NCBI GenBank assembly: GCA_036245805.1
Contig: BTRK01000006.1
Location: 17,454,365 to 17,518,364, forward strand
Source: Pristionchus mayeri
Taxonomy: Eukaryota; Nematoda; Chromadorea; Rhabditida; Neodiplogasteridae
DNA: 64,000 bases
Reading direction: 5' to 3'
The notes under the pieces were generated by a model. It was not told where the DNA came from, did no database searches, and was given only the letters and a program-made list of their open reading frames with translations. Numbering within the stretch: the stretch's first letter is position 1; every line of letters starts with the position of its first letter. Below, piece after piece: positions 1-11,040 of this stretch. The position numbers and the translations under genes are program-made.

Positions 1-269
1 AGAAACAATTGATATGTAAAAAGTGAAAGCACCAAATTTATTAAAGAACTTTCTCTCAAATGCTGATCTATCCTTGGTCTCTCTAGCACAAATCTTCTTT
101 CTCAGGGGAGTTTATATTTTTTTAATGCAAGAGCTGTTTCTTTGCTCTAATAAATAAAATATCGCCTATCGTTTGCGCCCTTGTACAGCACAAAGCGCAA
201 TAATGCAGAGAGTTGGCATTTTTGGGCTGCACCTGACCCGCTCAGATTTGCACTTTTCTTACTCCAATA

Positions 270-500
270 GCCTCACATGAGTGGTCATTGAACCGCTTCG
301 CAACTCTCACTTTCTTCTTCTCTAGAGAGCGTCTTTTTCTTCGTTGAAACGTTTCTTCTTTTTTCGAAAAAAGAAACTGTCATGGGACGCCGCTTCATTT
401 GTTTGTGTCATCCATTTTCTGCAAATTTCCTTTGAGTAACCTGATACCTTACAGCTAAATTATCATTCTCGACATTTCTTCTTTCTTCTCTTTCGTTCAT
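270..500. repeat. Upstream flank of the tandem FAAH unit, copy 1
   Basis: This stretch has a clear relative at about 14370-14590 and a more diverged one at about 8040-8230. All three contain a CATGAGTGGTCATTGAAC-like or equivalent start, a CGCAACTCTCACTTT-like stretch and an A-rich AAAAAAGAAA segment followed by GTCATGGGACG or a related word. Each copy lies a few kb upstream of one amidase gene. This indicates that the duplicated unit includes several kb of upstream DNA, not just the gene. No gene is seen in 1-764. Confidence 0.6.
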
Positions 501-764
501 TTTTCTGGGTCAATTGAGTGTTTTTAGCACTTTCCTCCTCCAATAAAAGCACGCAATACTTCATATTTTTGCGCATATCGGTCGAACCGATCCACGTTTT
601 GCTTAGAAGTTATTAGAAATTCCAGCCGCGTGCATTTCCCTAGTGGTGTGATAGTGTTCGGTGTGCAGAACAATTTCGTGCGCTTCAAACGGAATTTTCT
701 AATTTGTAAATGCATAAAAATCATCACATGGATGGTGGAATAATCAGACATAATTAGTTATGCT

Positions 765-1015
765 TAAAGGAGGAGTAAACTCAAAATTCAATTGTTGAAG
801 CTATCATATGCACTGCCTAGAGCTCCACAACGATAAGAAGCTCCGAAATTTTCACATTGATATCTCCATTCCGAACAGAGTTATAGCTAGTTGGCTGGGA
901 GCCAGATCAGGGAAAGCTCAGGGAAGGTGGCGAGATAGCACGCGACTTGAAGAGAGAGCGTCCCTAGGTGAAACATATTCCAACCTTGCGCGCGTTTGTA
1001 TTTGCTCCCCCTTTA
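765..1015. mobile_element. 251-bp TA-inserting MITE (short form)
   Basis: The ends are AAGGAGGAGT and a CTCCCCCTT-type inverted end, flanked by TA. An inverted copy of exactly the same length lies at 20437-20687. The interior shares a conserved core (GAGTTATAGCTAGTTGGCTG-like) with the longer tRNA-bearing elements at 1117-1476 and 24452-24810, so all belong to one family. The element is non-autonomous, with no transposase reading frame. Confidence 0.8.
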
Positions 1016-1116
1016 ACCATTTAAAGCTGGTCATAACAATTTGAGATGAGAGATTACGAGCATCTAAAAGACTACTGATTAGAGTATGGTTAACCAGTCT
1101 GTCTCTTTTTTTCTCT

Positions 1117-1476
1117 TAAAGGAGGACTGTAGGCTAAGTTCAACCTTGGACCTTTTCATAACCATGACCTAGCTCCTCTTAACGACTAAAGGTTCCAAAA
1201 AAATTACATTAATATCTCTAGTCTCAACAGAGTTATGATTAGTTGGCTGAATGCCATGGACGCTTGATGGGCCAGGGAAGTGCGCGGATTTAAATATCTT
1301 GAAGATTTGTCAAAAACTGGTGGGAATCGAACTCGCAACCTTCCGATTACGAGACGGCTGCTCTACCACTGAGCTATGATACCGATATGTCTTCACCTCC
1401 TAGCTCGCGCTATGATCTTTGGAGGATAGAACCTCCCTTATATCGATGTGGCTACTTTGCCGAGAGTCCTCCTTTA
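1117..1476 (-). mobile_element. TIR element carrying a tRNA-Thr-like module, copy A
   Basis: The terminal inverted repeats read TAAAGGAGGACT and AGTCCTCCTTTA. The middle, about 1316-1383 on the minus strand, looks like a tRNA. It has a D-arm with an A-box (TAGCTCAGTGGTAGAGC), an anticodon loop CTCGTAA (anticodon CGT, Thr) and a T-arm with a B-box (GAGTTCGATTCC). The anticodon stem is weak because its first and last pairs are mismatched, so it is probably not a functional tRNA. The outer half matches the 251-bp MITE. Other copies are at 24452-24810 and 44767-45131. Confidence 0.8.
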
Positions 1477-2214
1477 CAGTATCCTGCTTGGACTGATAAT
1501 CTGCCGGTTGTGTACCTGTCTGCTCGTTTTTGCGATGTCTACCATTCATCTCCTAAATGGAGTGTATTTCCCTTTCCCTTCTCCAAAAAGTCTACCAAGT
1601 ATCTCGGCCGACCATATCCGTATCTTGTTTTTAAGTTGATAGATATTATGTCCATGTGCCTGGTCTGTGTGTTGTGAGAGCAAGGAATTTTAAGGGTGAT
1701 TTAAATTGGGAAGACAACAGTTAATATGTTGGGAAGTAAAAAATACGAAAAAGAGCAAAGCTGCGAGTTTAGAATTTGAAAATTCTTTTACTAAATGAAT
1801 AATTTCATGGGCTATTGAATAGGGATGGCTTGGCAAGAAACGGTCTCTTCATATTACACACTCTCTCGCCGGTCTGATTGGTGAGAGTGTATGTAGTTTG
1901 AAGTGAGTCATTTCTTGCGAGGCCATCCCTACTATCGAATGCGTTTGTTCTATGATCTGTATTGGGTCATTTTTTGAATGTGTAGATACTCGGAAGAAGG
2001 TTTTGACTAGTCATTTTATTATGATTGCAACCGGATATAACAACATACTCTCAACCGGCTAAAGCTTCGTTTTTTGTTCGTCTGCAGTTACGGTTGAAGT
2101 GAGCGATTGAGAAGGTCGAATCCTATTTGCTAGACTACGCGTTTGACCTTTGATTTCACAAAGTCCTATATAATTGTCGAGCTCGCTTGTAAGATGTCAG
2201 AGGATCTCTCAAAA
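1477..2214. other. Gene-free stretch with a foldback element
   Basis: No gene is recognised. A foldback sequence at 1822-1930 has ends GGGATGGC and GCCATCCC. Its interior is ACACTCTCTC-type and is shared with other foldbacks in the window (24340, 40020, 60220). Short ORFs here show no family signal. Confidence 0.5.
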
Positions 2215-2710
2215 GACATTTGGAGGCAGCGGGATTCGAACCCACGACCTTCCGATCACGTGACGGGTGCTCTAACCACTGAGCTATACCCCCGATTCTC
2301 GCCCACCCTCGTGGCTCGCGCTATGGTCTTTGGGGGACAGAGCTTTTACACGCTCTCTTACATGCCCCCCTCTCATCAGCCGAGTCCCACCGAGGCGACA
2401 CCAGAGCACGGTTACCGGCGGCTCGAGAAACATACTCGAGTCTAACTCTCTTACGCACAGTGTATCCAGATGTCCCGATCATGACAGTAGATTCTTTGGG
2501 AGGGCTTTGCGGGGTAGACTCCCACCGTCACTACGACGGTTGCCCTCCCTACCGTGGTCGCCTTCCGATCACGTGACGGGTGCTCTAACCACTGAGCTAT
2601 ACCCCCGATACTCGCCCACCCTCGTGGCTCGCGCTATGGTCTTTGGGGGAGAGAGCTCTTACACGCTCTCTTACACGCTCACTCTCATAATTCCTCTCTC
2701 TCTCTCATAA
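2215..2710 (-). repeat. Duplicated tRNA-like repeat
   Basis: A tRNA-like segment on the minus strand at 2223-2295 has a 7-bp acceptor stem with G-U pairs, an A-box TAGCTCAGTGGTTAGAGC, a loop CACGTGA and a B-box GGGTTCGAATCC. The loop lacks U33 and the anticodon stem has only about three good pairs, so this is a tRNA-derived repeat or pseudo-tRNA. A second partial copy at about 2563-2690 repeats the 5' half and the following CTCGCCCACCCTCGTGGCTC stretch. It is related in style to the tRNA-bearing TIR elements, but no TIR is seen here. Confidence 0.5.
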
Positions 2711-3048
2711 TTTCCATACAGTATACGTGTGAATGCTAAATCTATCCAACGACTGCCTATCCTAGGGCGTCCTCTCTTCAACTTCTATCATTTAATTTTG
2801 ATTTCAAGAAACCTATGAGCTCTTAGGTTTCTTTCCTCCACGTGATGCATGGCATTTCACGCCTACTATTTGTCACCTAGATTCCTCTACATTTGTAATT
2901 TCCCCGTTATTTGGCCACGATTCATCCTCAATCACGGGAGGAGAAGATTCACCCACTTGTTTGTGCCGTTTCTCAGTTTCCCTGCAATCATTTCTGCTTA
3001 GATTCCAAGTTTTCCCTCCGTTCGGCCGCCTCTACATTGGACAAGACA

Positions 3049-6000
3049 ATGGAAGTGGCAGCGATACTCTTTTCTACGATCAGGTATTCTTGATCGATAG
3101 TCCAGAAGTCTCACCCTAGACCATGGTTACCTAGCGTAGAAAATATTAGAGCACGTAGATAAAAATCCGAGTGTGCAACGGGTGATCTTACTTCCATGCT
3201 CTCTCGATGTTTTCAGCTTCAATACCATCATTTGCACTTTTCTGGGACTCATCACTCTCTATTTACTGCGACCGTTGAGGGAGCGATTTGCGAGGAACAA
3301 GATGAGTAATGATGGCCGAACGAGGGGATAGAAAGGACTTGAAAACATGTAATTCTCCCGAATTCAATTCAGAGAGAATCACTCGCCGCATCAAAGGTCG
3401 CCAAAGTGGTGAAGGAAAGGAAGGAGAACATCGAGTGGGCGAGGAAAGAAGCCGAGAAGATTAGTGATGAGAAGAGGAAGAAAATCGAGCTGATGGACTT
3501 CCGACAACTCAGAGGTTCGATTCCTCTATTATATTCTAGCCGGCGGAAAACACTTATTGTCCGCAGTTCGATTGAAGTATGCACAACATTTTGTCTACTA
3601 TATAGAAATATTTGCAGAAGCCCTTCAATCCGGTACGGTGACGGCAGAAGCAGTGATGAGATTCTACTACGGACGTGCAGTGAGGGCCCACGACGGAACT
3701 AATTGTCTCACCAACATCATCAGGGTGGGTCCATTCGATTATGTTAATGAGTTATTAGGTTCATGCAAAAGTTTCTTTACAAGGTATTTTAAATTTTTTC
3801 TCGCGAATGCTTCACTTCTATGAAAGACCAGGCTGGGGTTATTTGAGGTAGTATTGGGCCACTACAATCATTCGTATATATAGAATCGATCAAGTTTCCT
3901 TTGGTAGAAAATCTTTGATAACCGAAAATGTGCAAATTTTCTGATGTTTGGGTCCTCTGCAAAATTCATCTGAAAATTAAAACCAATAAAGTCCCAGTTC
4001 CGTTCTTTTGAAAAGTTAATTAGTTAATGTTATTACTTCATCTGATGAATTGAAATGATAGTTTCGGAACCTCTCCGAAAACTTGCGATGCGAAATATAC
4101 CGGTCTCGTCATCAAAAATTCGAAATTTGTATATTGCGAAATGCAGCTCTTGAGAGGAACAAGGCATCTTCATCAACTTTCTATGGGATATTTATTCCGA
4201 GAAGTGCTTCTGATACAAAACTTTTGAGACCATTTGGTCCCACATCAGAAACGCTGAGCGTGAATAAACCAATCCTTGAAGTTGGACGAACTCGACAATC
4301 CGAAATTCGTGCCTCTTTGGAACAGTGATTTCATGTATAATCCGGTGCGCTTCTCACACAAAGATGCCTAATCGTTGTGCTTTACAACAATTGTGTTGCT
4401 GTTGCGTTATCATTTCAGCGAAATGTATACTGATCCATTAAAGAATCCGACGGAAATTTCAATTTTGTGATTTTGGCAGCTTATCATGTATGAATACATG
4501 ATTGATCAGGTATGGGCTAGTGTGCGATAATGAGAGTGCTCATCTACTAATACAATATAGAAACCCATATGAGTATAGTTCAAGAGCGAAGGAAGATGTA
4601 GCCCGAAAACGCAGCAAGAAAATTTGTAAAGAAACTTTTGCATCAACCTGATATGTATACACATAAAGAGCGAGCGAAAAAGGTCACCACAATGATCAGC
4701 ACCTTGAATTTCCAGCAATCCCTGATTGATGCTCGAGACCTCGACGAGAAAGCAAAGGACCCATCTTACAAGAAGCCGCGACTGTTCGGAATTCCGATTA
4801 GTGTCAAGGAAGCGAACCAGGTAGGTTTCGAGCCTAATTGTTATTCAGTGAGAAATCAAAAAATGAAACAATTGCCCATCTTCAGATCGAGGGCCAACGC
4901 TGCACGTGGGGACTCGTCCAGCTGATTGACAGAATTCCGAAGGAAGACGCATTTCTGCTGATGAAACTGAGAAAAGACGGTAAGCTGATGCCTACAGCGA
5001 AGTTGTGATGAAATAGGGTGTCGAAGTAACCATAAAGCGAGGCGTTGAAAATATCATAAATGTGTAGCGTCGACGTTACACCGAGGTGATCTGCCGCCGT
5101 TATGATAACATGGAGTCTTGAAATTATTTTAGCGTGACATTTCGAAGACACTACTGATGATAATGATTGCAATAGAGGCAGAGATGATAATGAGCCTAAA
5201 ATACGTAAATAAATAAATAATTTCACTTTATCGATCACACTTCAGGAATGATTCCTTTCTGCCAGACTAACGTGCCGACCACGCTGATGACTTACACCTG
5301 CGATAACTATATTTACGGTGAGCTTTCTTATATTGTTAGCTGCTTACCGTACTATTTCGCGCCTACCGTAATCTCTTCTGATCTTCAGGCACGACCTCCA
5401 ATCCTCACTCCTCTTCTCGAACTAGCGGAGGTTCATCTGGTGGTGAAGGGGCTCTGATCGGTGCTGGCGGATCACTCGTTGGGCTGGGTTCGGATACGGC
5501 TGGATCGATCCGCACCCCTTCTGCTTACTCCGGTTGTTCCGGTTTTAAGGTATTGCAGCTCATTTTTTACATGAGAATCGAATTGCGTTAGAATTTGATA
5601 TACAACACCGCGGAGATTGTTTTAGCCCTCGGCCACTCGCTGCTCTACTCTCCAATATCACGAGCCAGTTCCTCTCCGTCCGTTCTGCATGCACACCGAA
5701 GGACCACTGGCACAGGATCCCTACGCGATTGTCGAGATCATGAGGTGAGAAGAGAGCTTCTGGCTGAAAATAACGAAGATTCCATCGATATTCTGACAGA
5801 TATCTCACTTTGTATTTTTTGGTGATGGAATGCGGAATAATCGTTTTGCAGATCGGCTTGGTCCGACAACTTCATTTCGAATCAAGACGCCCTGACCGTT
5901 CCAGTGGACTTCAGGGAGGAGCTGTACAAAGAGGGCCGCAAATTCCGCATCGGTAATGCTGACTCGGTTTATTATGCGATGAAAATTCGGTACGCAACTC

Positions 6001-7827
6001 TCCTAATTTTGCCCGCTTTTCATATTCTACGGAAGGAAATGGAAATTATGAGAGCCACGAGCAGTTTCCAAGCTGATTTTTATCTTATTAGGATTCTACT
6101 CTTCTGACGGCCTCATCGACCCGCTGCCAGGCAACCAGAGAGTGATCAATGAGGCAGTGGAGTTGCTCAAGGCTAGAGGTACGACAGGTGTCTTGTTTTC
6201 TAACCAAGTGCATTGCTTAGGTCAGTCTGTGAAGAAGCTCCTTTCGTGTTAAAATGTTGATACTATCTGCTTACTCTTCAGGTCACGAGCTGGTTCCGTT
6301 CTCCCTGGGCGACATCGTTCAGGAGACAGCCAGGGGCCTCTACGGGACTGTGTTTGCTGATGGAGGACAGGGAATAGCGGAGGCTCTCAGAAACGTGCGG
6401 AATTTCTTTACGTTCCAGACTGAATTTCACAAACTTTCATTATTTCGTGCGTAATATCCTTAGCATAGAGAATGTTCAAAATATTTAATTTTAGGAGCCG
6501 TTGTCGGATTTGATGGAGCCACTCCGAGCAGTCGTGTCAACGCACATATATATGAAGGTTTGATTAACAGGAGAAGCACTTCATATATTGTTATTAATTT
6601 TTTAATAGTAACAAATATTTTTTTTCAGAAGCTGTTTGGATGGATCTGCCGCTATCGAGATGACCAGGCCATGTCTGACTTCTTCCTTAGTCAGACCACA
6701 AAGGCCATCGGTAAGAATGCTTTATCTAGAACAGTAGCATCTCTTCTGAACGTCCGTCACTCGATAAGAAACTTTGATTGATTGATAGAACGAGTGATTG
6801 GAGCATCTTAATAACGAAAAATTCATCGCGATTGCAAATACCGAAAATGTGATTATTTCCTAGAAAGTTTTTGAACCGAGAACCGAGCACGACTCATCAC
6901 TGCGAAGACTATCAACTGATGGTTAGATTGCCCATGATCTCCTCGTTGCAGATATACAAACTGCAATCGATCGAATCTACGCCTCTCGAAAGAGACTCGT
7001 GCAGAAAATGAAGGACGAAAGAATCGACTTGCTTCTCTGTCCCTCTACGGTAATGCTTCTGTCTCGATTGCGAACTGATATCTCTTTTTCTCAGATCTCT
7101 CCGGCTGTGCCTCACGCTCTGCCCACCCAGATCCCCTTCACTGCAGTGATGTCCGTGATGTTCTGGAACGCGATGGACTTCCCCGCTGGCGTCGTTACGG
7201 TAAGTTAATGGGATTACGGTAGTTCAATGGGGTTACGGTAAGTTAGCGGATCTTCTTCTTGGTTCCGGCGTAATATCAGGTAGTTGAGACTGGGATTGGA
7301 ACAGAAAGAAGTAAATATGAACATGGTGGAGGATAATATATCCGTATATTCCAGACGGGAACATGGACCGAGGCTGACGAAGCTGCCCTCGAGGCTTACC
7401 CAGAGAAGGGAACGATCGAGAAGTCAGTCAAGGAGGCATGCAAAGTGAGTAACATATGAAGGTTTCCTCATACATTATGACTGGACATCTTCCAACTATC
7501 AAATTGATCTTCTCAGGAAAGCGTCGGTCTTCCCCTCTCTGTGCAACTCGTCGCTCCCTCCTTTCGGTAGGTCATTTCTTGCAGAATTCGGTATTCGGGT
7601 GGTCGTCTACGTTATATTTTAAGAATAATCAAGAGAAAGCGTAGAAAAAGAAAGGATGGAGACCCGAATTTCGATCTCTTTTTTTATATGCTATTGGACA
7701 CATTGCGTACACTATAAGACGCAGCATGCCGAATGCAAACACTCAAGCAATATATTTCAGTGACGAGATGGTGCTGCGAGCTATGGTCGATCTCTTCGAG
7801 GAAGTCAAGGAGAAACGCGCTCTGTGA
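3049..7827 (+). CDS. Fatty-acid amide hydrolase, tandem copy 1
   Basis: A serine hydrolase of the amidase-signature family, expected to cleave fatty-acid amides such as N-acylethanolamines at membranes. Exons: 3049-3083, 3217-3301, 3373-3514, 3618-3724, 4716-4820, 4886-4979, 5246-5317, 5389-5549, 5626-5744, 5852-5952, 6092-6178, 6282-6394, 6495-6557, 6629-6710, 6952-7049, 7095-7199, 7355-7444, 7517-7566, 7761-7827. The total is 1776 nt, or 591 residues, close to the ~580 of animal FAAH. Exon 2 encodes an N-terminal hydrophobic helix. The catalytic Lys-Ser-Ser triad is visible: K154 in PISVKE, S228 in [16 protein letters not shown] and S252 in AGSIRTPSAYSG. Exon 8 here corresponds to two exons in copy 2. 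The only lesion seen is the intron 2 donor (3302), which reads ATGAGT where copy 2 has GTGAGG. Retention of that intron would introduce a TAG. The gene may therefore be damaged at its 5' end or use a later start. Confidence 0.85.
7195..7248 (+). repeat. Repeated splice-donor motif in FAAH copy 1
   Basis: The end of exon 17 plus its donor (TTACGGTAAGTTAATGGG) is followed by two more near-copies (TTACGGTAGTTCAATGGGG, TTACGGTAAGTTAGCGG). A four-unit version sits at the same place in copy 3, at 18777-18853. Confidence 0.7.
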
Positions 7828-9456
7828 TCCATTTCGGTGCAACCGATTTCTATTCGAACATGTGTTATCGAAGTGAAACTGATGGAATTAATAATATATA
7901 TATTTATTCACAAAGGTCGTTTGACGAAATCATTCAATCGCTTCGAGTCTCATTTCCTGACCATTTCTCTTCACATTTACATATTGTCAAAATCGTAATG
8001 ATGAAAAGAAGTATAAATTTAATATAAAAGTTCATTGAACAGTTCTCTCCACAATTCGTATTCTCTTCAACTCTTCTTTCTATACAGAGTTTCTTTTTAT
8101 TACGAGAACCAGTTTTTTTCTAAAAAAAGAAAGTGTCGTGGTTTGAATCACCTTTCTCTGCAAATCTCTGCAAAAATGAGAGCACCTGACAGCGAACGTA
8201 TCATTCCCGACATTTATTCTGTCTAATTCGATTTACTCTTTTGAGAAATGTTTTCTTCCTTTTTCTTCTGACATTCTTCCTTTCTTATATTTTTCAGAGC
8301 AATGACATTTTTTCCCTTCTCTAACAAAAATACACTGTCACATATTTCACGTATTTCGGTTACCCAATCTGCAGTGTTAGTGGTTTAGAAGGTGAAGCTG
8401 AAACCGAAGCAGGCCTTCTTCTACAGGAAGAACTCGGTGGAGGAACAGAGAGGAGTTCATTCTGCTATTTATGTTGCCTTATCATTTACGTAACGCAGAC
8501 ATTGCAGTAGTATTGTGGTGAAATAGTCTGACAAAATAATTGCCATTTATTCTCTGTAAATCTCTACTGGAAACATGAGTGCATGAGCGTTCATCACAGC
8601 AAAAACATCGTCCTAACGTGTTTCTTTATGCGTTTTCGAGTGAGAGAAATCTCGCTCCAACACACCACCAATTTCCGAGATGTATTTTCGCTCTTCTTTT
8701 TGCAACAAGTGCAGTTCCTTCTCTCTCAAGAATAGACGAAAGTGCAATCCGCTCATTTTTTAGCGTTTCGAACTCTGGGCTGTCACTCATTTTCTGCAAC
8801 ATCTCCATTCTAAACATGCATCTCGCGATATATTTTTTCTTCTCCTGACAGCAAACGAATAATCCCCCAAACCTTCTTGCACTTTTCTTCCCTATAAAAG
8901 TACCCACTGCTGCATATTTTGCGTATGTCGCATGACCCAACCAGCCTCTTGCTTCAAAGTGAAAAAAATGTAGTAATCGGATAGAATAATTTTTCCATAA
9001 CCGAATAAAACATCATTCGCACGCACTTACGATTGAATCTTGTGATTGCGAACATTGAAGCCTTTTTTCCTATACTACGATCTGGATAATTAAAATCTCG
9101 CTCACTCACATTTCCTCTCCAGCATTAAGCATCATCATGATTGCATAATATGAACAATGCTTCATTAACTGTCCTTCTAGGAGCGTGAGAGGTCTTCCTC
9201 CCATCGCCTAATCTCATTCGATTGGTACTTCCAACAGCCCGTGACTTTTTTGGGATTCATTCTGCCCCGTGGAACAATTACACATCGTTGCCCACGTACA
9301 ATTCGTCACCCAGATTCCTCCGCATTTGTCATTTCCCTGTAGGCTACGATTCACCCCCAATCACGAGCGGGCAAGATTCACTCCTTCCTCGTTTTCGTAC
9401 ATTTTGTTGCAATTGATTCAGCCTTTCCCTATTCAGCCACCAGTGAAGGCGAGACA
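7828..9456. other. Intergenic DNA between FAAH copies 1 and 2
   Basis: No gene is recognised. Two blocks are duplicated from elsewhere in the tandem unit. About 8040-8230 resembles 270-500 and 14370-14590. About 9285-9456 (CAATTCGTCACCCAGATTCCTC, then a TCACGAGCGG-type stretch) resembles 2860-3048 and 15035-15265 just upstream of the other two genes. The second block is probably the shared promoter and 5' leader region. Confidence 0.6.
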
Positions 9457-9961
9457 ATGGAAGTGAAGGAGCCACTCTACACTTCAGCCAGGTACTCGTC
9501 GCGGAAATCACTGCCTTGAAAGAGCGTTGACTTACAATTTGTAGTTTAGAAATCGCATATATCTTTTTCAGCTTCAAAGTACTCGCATACTCTTCACTTG
9601 GACTGATCACTCTCTACATGCTGCAACAGTTGAAGGCTCGAGCTGCGAGGAACAAGGTGAGGGGGTGTAAAGATAGTTGGGAAACAATCCCAATGGCAAA
9701 ATTCAGAGGCATTCACTCGCTGCAGCCAAGATCGCCGAAGTAGTGAAGGAGAGGGAGGAGAACATCGAATGGGCGAGGAAAGAAACAGAGAAGATTAGTG
9801 ATGAGGAGAGGAAGAAAATCGAGCAGATGAACTTCACACGACTCAGAGTTATGACTCTACTCGAAATATTCGAATCCGTGTAAACTTCTCTATATATATA
9901 TACAAAATTGTTCAAGTGAGACGAGCTTGAAAAACTCTTCGTTTGTCTCGAACTAATTCCA

Positions 9962-9993
9962 GAAGCTCTACGATCCGGTACGGTAACCGCAGA
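9962..9993 (+). repeat. Partial duplicate of FAAH exon 4
   Basis: AAGCTCTACGATCCGGTACG and the following CCGCAGAAG resemble the start of the true exon 4 at 10088. The stretch is preceded by its own TTCCAG acceptor. Used as an exon it would shift the frame, so it is probably a relic of an internal duplication of about 130 bp. Confidence 0.6.
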
Positions 9994-10385
9994 AGGTTTC
10001 AATTCTTCTATTCTATTCTAGCCGGCGAAAAACACCTTTTGTCCACAATTCTGAGCATTTTTTCCGAATATTTAGAAATTTTTCCAGACGCCCTTCAATC
10101 CGGAGCGGTAACCGCAGAAGCTGTAATGAGAGTCTACTACGGATGTGCAGTGAGGGCTCACGATCGCACAAACTGCCTCACCAACATCATCAGGGTTGGT
10201 CTAACTGGAAATTTTACAAACTACTTTAGTATTTCTACCACATTTTAATTTTTTTCAGCAATCATTGACTGACGCTCGAGAGCTCGACGAGAAAGCAAAT
10301 GACTCCTCCTACAAGAAGCCACGACTGTTCGGGATGCCCATCAGTATCAAGGAATGCATACAGGTAGATCACAAAACATTGGCAC

Positions 10386-10505
10386 TAGGGTTGGCAATAC
10401 GAAGGTAGGTCACGAGCTCGTTATGCCTCCCCCTCCCCTTGTTTTGCTATCCGGGCAGGGGAGGAATAGCGACCTCGTTATCTCCCCTCGTATTGCCAAC
10501 CCTAA
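10386..10505. repeat. Foldback element in FAAH copy 2, intron 5
   Basis: The inverted ends are CTAGGGTTGGCAATACGA and TCGTATTGCCAACCCTAA. Inside are further complementary CCTCCCCCTCCCCTTG and CAGGGGAGG-like stretches. It is a probable non-autonomous insertion; the target duplication is not clear. Confidence 0.6.
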
Positions 10506-10920
10506 TTGGCACGACTTGCATTGTTCAAGTGACTTGTAATTTAAGAAGCCGACTACCACTCGATAATCTCCTTCAGGTCAAGGGACAACGTTGCACGTGG
10601 GGATTAGTACAACTCATCGACAACATCTCAACAGAAGACGCCTTCCCGCTGATTAAACTGAGAATGGAGGGCGAGTTGCTCTGAAGAGAAATGAATGTTG
10701 AAGTTTTGATAGGATGAAAAGTCGATGTTTACTCTCAAATGTTCTAAGGTGAAGTGTCGTAAAATATCGTTTGAAAAGCAACTGTCCAAACTCGTAGATC
10801 ACCCAATACGTGTATTTATCGATTATTTCCCAGGTATGATTCCCTTCTGCCAGACGAACGTGCCCACGTCTTGTCTCTCTTACTCCACAGATAATTCCAT
10901 CTATGGTGAGTTGTATACTC

Positions 10921-11040
10921 TGGCGGAGGCGCCCAAGTTGGTTCCAGCCCTGCATTCAACTTGTAAAGTGGCTTTAGCGTACGGGGAGGCACCCAAGCTT
11001 AAAAAAAGCTGATTCCAACTTGGGCTAGTCCTCCTGATTA
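10921..11040. repeat. Foldback element in FAAH copy 2, intron 7
   Basis: The ends GGCGGAGGCGCCCAAGTTGG and CCAACTTGGGCTAGTCCTCC are roughly inverted. The interior word CTTTAGCGTACGGGGAGGCA recurs at about 54502-54521, where a larger relative occupies 54408-54567. The two are probably copies of one MITE family. Confidence 0.6.

Noticed and set aside
1316..1383. A functional tRNA-Thr gene on the minus strand
   Set aside because: Mismatches at both ends of the anticodon stem, and the segment lies inside a repeated TIR element; more likely a tRNA-derived module. The same applies to 2223-2295, 24552-24618 and 44953-45020.
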